Origin: Notamacropus eugenii
Taxonomy: Eukaryota > Chordata > Mammalia > Diprotodontia > Macropodidae
Direction: 5' to 3'
DNA length: 64,000 nucleotides
Assembly: GCF_028372415.1 (NCBI RefSeq)
Contig: NC_092872.1
Location: 12,436,979-12,500,978, forward strand
A program made the translations under genes and the position numbers. Under the pieces are notes generated by a model. It searched no databases and was not told the origin of the DNA. It saw only the letters and a program-made list of their open reading frames with translations. Below, one piece after another: positions 60,121-64,000 of this stretch (the stretch's first letter is position 1; each line of letters begins with the position of its first letter).

Positions 60121-61058
60121 AACTTAGCTAAATTTTTTTCATTGAGGTATTATCAGTATTAAAGAAATGGACTTATATAGGAGTGAAAAGTATGGATCAC
60201 TGGAAACACCATGTAGTTCTCAAACTGTAACCCACCCATATCTCCCCTTCTTACTTAACTCTGTGCCCAGTTCACTATTTGTCCCTAGCATCTAAGGAAT
60301 ATACAATGAAGTACCAATTCAATAGACCATCAAGTGTGGCAGCATGAATAAAGTGTACATTCCATTTGCTTTATTTTTGCAATAAAACTGGTTAGATCAA
60401 TCAACAAACACTAAGTACAAATGCTAGATGGATGTTGGGGAAACAACAAAACAGTCCATAAATTCTGGAAGTCAACGCATACACATGCACGCGTTTCAAA
60501 TTAATACAAAAGAGAGAAAAGATCATTAAAAAAGGAAGGAGTTGATGCCTGGGAAGACAAAAAGAGCCTCATGTAGAAGGCAGCACCTGAGCTAAGCTGT
60601 GCAACACAAGGCTTAGAGGAGGTAGGGGAGACAAGCATGTACTAGAGCCATGAGCGACCCCTTGTTTAAAGGTACAGGGATGGGAATGCTACGTAGAAAA
60701 CAGAGAGGTGGTCTGGCTCTATTACATAATTTTGGAAGGTAACCCAAGAGAATAAAGTTGGGAGAAACTTCAAGGTTGGTTAATCTGGGTAACTGGAATG
60801 ACAATGGTATCCTAAAAAAAACAAACAGGCAATCAAGTAACAAGTATTTATAAAGATTTATAAAGTGCAAAGGACTGTACTAGGAGCTGGGGACACACCT
60901 ACACAGAATTAAACAATCGCTATTTACAAGGCCCTTACATTCCAATTGCAGAAGCAACACGTACATATTAAAACATGCAACATATACAAATACATACAAG
61001 AAAGTTCAGAGGTGCTCTATAATTCCAGAAATTAGTGTGCTGTCATCTGCCAGCAGAT

Positions 61059-61310
61059 GGCAGCTGGGTGGCACAGTAAATAGAGTGCCAAGCCAGGAGT
61101 TAGGAAGACTCATCTTCCTGAGTTCAAATCTGGCCTCAGACACCTACTAGCTGCGTGACCCTGGGTTAAGTCACTTCACCTGTTTGCTTCAGTTTCCTCC
61201 TCTGGAAAATGAGCTGGAGAAGGAAATAGCCAACCACTCCAGTATCTTTGCCAAGAAAACCCTAAATGGGGTCTCAAAGAGTCAGACACAACTGAAGTGA
61301 TTGAACAAAA
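61059..61310 (+). mobile_element. tRNA-derived marsupial SINE, sense
   Basis: ATGGCAGCTGGGTGGCACAG head, TGAGTTCAAATCTGGCCTC (B box), CCACTCCAGTATCTTTGCCA and AGTCAGACACAACTGAAGTG. Same tail type as 40780-41055. Confidence 0.9.
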
Positions 61311-62807
61311 AAAATCTGCCAACAAGAATATCTGGAGAACTTCCCAACATGGATTCCTGCTTTTGCTGGACTATATGAAGGACATCTTTCATCACCTTAG
61401 GATAAAATATGTCTCCCAGTCTAAACACTTCTCTTGATGCCAACATTCAGTACGTTGCTAAATAAAGTCATCTACAGTCTCATCTCTAGCAGTCCTGTGT
61501 GACTTAGCCTAATGAGAGATGATGCATTCTTGGTTTCCTTAGTAAATATAGCTTGATCTTATATTCTCTATACTTCCCAGTGAGTCACATAACTATAAAG
61601 ATGTGACTTGGTATAGAAAATGATGTGCACAATCTAAACTTCTTTCTCATGTTTTTAATCAGATACCCTTTAATGTATAGATACAAAACTCAAAAATCTT
61701 ACAGTAATAAGAAAGCAGAAATATTAGCAGTCTTTTTTAAAAAAAAACACCAGTAATCTTTTGCACTCTTTTAGGATTCTTTCCTCTTTGAGATATCTTA
61801 AGGATTTATTCTTGAATGCCTTTAAATCTGTATGATGGCTAAAATAGATGGTCAGTATTTATAAAAACCACTAAGTTCAAAGAGAAAATAAGCTCAAATT
61901 CTAGTTTGCTATTTGCTGCAAAGTGTGATTGTGCTCAAGTTTTAGCTAGATCTTGGAGGACAGGTTCGACTTTTTAGTTCAGCTTCCCTGCATACTAATT
62001 ACTTTGCAAATGAGCTTGTACTTTAACCCAGTGTTGCTCTCTCTAACAGGCAAGAGTAGGCTTGCTGGCTGAGGTAGTTTCTGGGCTACTTCCACCTACC
62101 AATGTAACAAAGGTTTTGCATTGTTCACGCTTGTCTAGGAAAAAGTAATAGTTAAAATCTTTATTTCTGTTAATTTTTTCAGAGTCAAAAGCTTGTTTTA
62201 AAAAGTTGTTTTGGAGCTGCTCTAATTACAGAACACTGTTCTCTGTAATGTCACTTTCTGTCCATCCATTACGACAGTCAAATTCTTTTTTCCCTCCCAT
62301 TTCGTGCATCCAATGTCCAGCATCTCTAAAGGTTTCTGAGTTGTCTGTAAGGTTTTGTATTCTTATCTGTTGATGTCAAACTATATTTTTCACTCAATTT
62401 TCTTTGTCCTCCCATAGGACTACTTTCCCAAGTATCAGCGTATATGCTGACTTAATTTGGAGGATCCTGTCAAATCCTATGGGAGATGTAAAAGAATTCT
62501 TTCCCTCAAGGAATATACCATCTGTGGGGAAGATAATTTATGTATACAAAATAAGGTAGTATAAGGTAAGTGTCATAAACTTAGCATAAACATCCTTGAG
62601 TTCAGAGATGGAAAAGATAATTTCTCAGGGCAACAAGGGAGGGGTCAGTGAAAGTTTAATAGAGGAAATAACATTCTGAGCTAGTCTTTGAAGAATAATT
62701 TCTGTTGGCAAAGATGAGTTGGTTTGACTACCCAGAAGTGAAAAACAAAGTTGAGGGCTAGGGTTATTAATTCACATGACACGACCTTTTGAAAAGAATC
62801 TTATCTT

Positions 62808-63802
62808 GTTTATTCCCCAACTGATAAATGGTCAAAGGATATGAACAGGCAGTTTTCTGAGGAAGAAATTAAAGCTATCTATAGTCATACGAAAAAATGC
62901 TCTAAATCACTATTGATTAGAGAGATGCAAATCAAAACAACTCTGAGGTACCACATCGCACCTATCAGATTGGCTAAGATGACAAAACAGGAAGATGATA
63001 AAAGTTGGAGAAGATGTGGGAGAATTGAAATGCTAATTCATTGTTGGTGAAGCTGTGAGCTGATCCAATGATTTTGGAGAGCAATTTGGAACTATGCCCA
63101 AAGGGCTACAAAAATGTGTATCCTTTTTGACCTAGCAATATTGCTTTTAGGACTGTATTCGAAAGAGATCATAAAAATTGGAAAGGGTCCCACATATACA
63201 AAAATATTTATAGCAGCTTTCTTTGTGGTGGCCAAAAACTGGAAATCAAGGAGATTGGGAAATGGTTGAACAAGTTGTGGTATATGAATGTAATGGAATA
63301 CTATTGAGCTATAAGAAATGATGAACAGGATGATTTCAGAGAGGCCTGGAAGGACTTATACGAACTGATGCTGAGTGAAAGGAGTAGAACCAGAACTGGT
63401 ACACAGCACCAACCACAGTGTATGAGGAATTTTTCTGGTAGACTTAGTCCTTCACAGCAATGCAAGAACCTAAAAAATTCCCAAAGGACTCTTGAGGCAA
63501 AATGCCACCCACATCCAGAGAAAGAACTATGGAATTGGATTGCAGAATGAAGCAGACTATTTTCTCTTGAGTTATGTTTTATTTTATGATTTGTCCCGTT
63601 CATTTTAATTTGTCTATGCAACATGACTAAGGTGAAAATGTATTTAATAATAATGTATGTGTAGAACCTATAAAAGATTGCATGCCGCCTAGAGGAGGGA
63701 AAGGGGGGGGGGGGGGAGAGGAGGAGGGAGGGGGAAAAAATCTAAGATATACGGAAGTGATAGTAACAGTAGAAAACTGAAATCAAAATAATTACAGAAA
63801 AA
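62808..63802 (+). mobile_element. L1 3' fragment, sense, with target-site duplication
   Basis: A 5'-truncated L1 of about 995 bp that starts in the ORF2 end (CCCCAACTGATAAATGGTCA), passes TGAACAGGATGATTTCAGAG, and ends in the G-rich 3' UTR and an A-rich tail. It is flanked by AATCTTATCTT at 62797-62807 and 63803-63813. It looks like the best-preserved L1 end in the window. Confidence 0.88.
63703..63716. repeat. G14 run within the L1 3' UTR
   Basis: Fourteen G residues followed by GAGAGGAGGAGGGAGGGGG; a G-rich 3' UTR tract is a known feature of mammalian L1. Confidence 0.85.
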
Positions 63803-64000
63803 AATCTTATCTTCTGCAGCATGAAATTTCTGATGCTTAAACGCTGACCACCCAAATACACAGTTACGACACAAATCTGTTCAATATCTAGATGTGCACA
63901 AGAATTCAATTTCATTTATAGTTTAGCCAAAGATATATTTAAAAGAAAATAGCCTAAAAAAAATGAAAAATTAGGTAAACAACTAAGATGCGGAAATATT

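Larger units (their letters stand above)
42632..64000 (-). other. SCAP: SCAP 5' intron (inferred)
   Basis: The acceptor AG for the 42631 exon is at 42632-42633. I looked on the - strand for an exon encoding the conserved N terminus (REKISRAFYNHGLL) and did not find it, so the whole right third is taken as intron. It is mostly LINE, SINE and hAT remnants. Blocks without recognised repeats include about 45000-45400, 46680-47480, 53110-54900, 56250-57550 and 61320-62580. Confidence 0.6.

Noticed and set aside
42632..64000. Search for the SCAP start-codon exon on the - strand
   Set aside because: No match to the conserved N terminus was seen by eye. It probably lies to the right of the window, though a short exon could have been missed.
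1..64000. CRISPR arrays, phage, operon-like or toxin/defence systems
   Set aside because: All genes are spliced vertebrate genes, and repeats are dispersed LINE, SINE, hAT and Tigger copies. There are no regularly spaced direct repeats or bacterial-type operons.

Overview
This is a stretch of a mammalian, almost certainly marsupial, nuclear genome. It holds two intron-rich genes in tail-to-tail order, most of PTPN23 (HD-PTP) on the + strand and most of SCAP on the - strand. The same convergent PTPN23/SCAP neighbourhood is known in other mammals. The marsupial call rests on tRNA-derived SINEs that begin GGGGCAGCTAGGTGG and end in an RTE-like tail (WALLSI/SINE-1 type), on many CORE-SINE/MIR relatives, and on L1 3' ends of the kind abundant in opossums and Australian marsupials. 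The species cannot be fixed from this sequence.

Layout. 1-8525: lower-GC sequence full of LINE, SINE and Tigger debris, best read as PTPN23 intron 1; the first coding exon is not in the window. 8526-22281: 24 PTPN23 coding exons, giving 4,920 coding bases (1,639 codons plus stop, in frame throughout), then a 3' UTR with AATAAA at 22720-22725. 22746-23619: a short intergenic gap with an old MIR. 23620-42631: SCAP on the - strand, with its 3' UTR and polyA signal at the left and 21 coding exons (about 1,246 codons). 42632-64000: SCAP intron. The start-codon exon (about 41 residues expected) was not found and should lie beyond the right edge.

The two genes act in separate membrane-trafficking pathways. 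PTPN23 is a Bro1-domain ESCRT adaptor with an atypical, probably inactive or weak, tyrosine phosphatase domain. SCAP is the sterol-sensing escort that carries SREBP from the ER to the Golgi in COPII vesicles. Hallmarks of both are readable: PTAP, WPE and CSSGVGR in PTPN23; YIYFS, MELADL, three glycosylation sequons and WD repeats in SCAP.

The most distinctive observations are a GC-AG intron in PTPN23, a nearly full-length antisense 7SL (SRP) RNA pseudogene inside a 315-bp inverted SINE pair in a SCAP intron, an L1 fragment nested in an L2 element with an intact 15-bp target-site duplication, a (CA)n tract next to a SCAP 3' splice site, and an unidentified coding-like remnant near 53.8 kb. I see no bacterial, phage or CRISPR-like system. 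The window looks like an ordinary vertebrate locus and I do not claim a new biological system.
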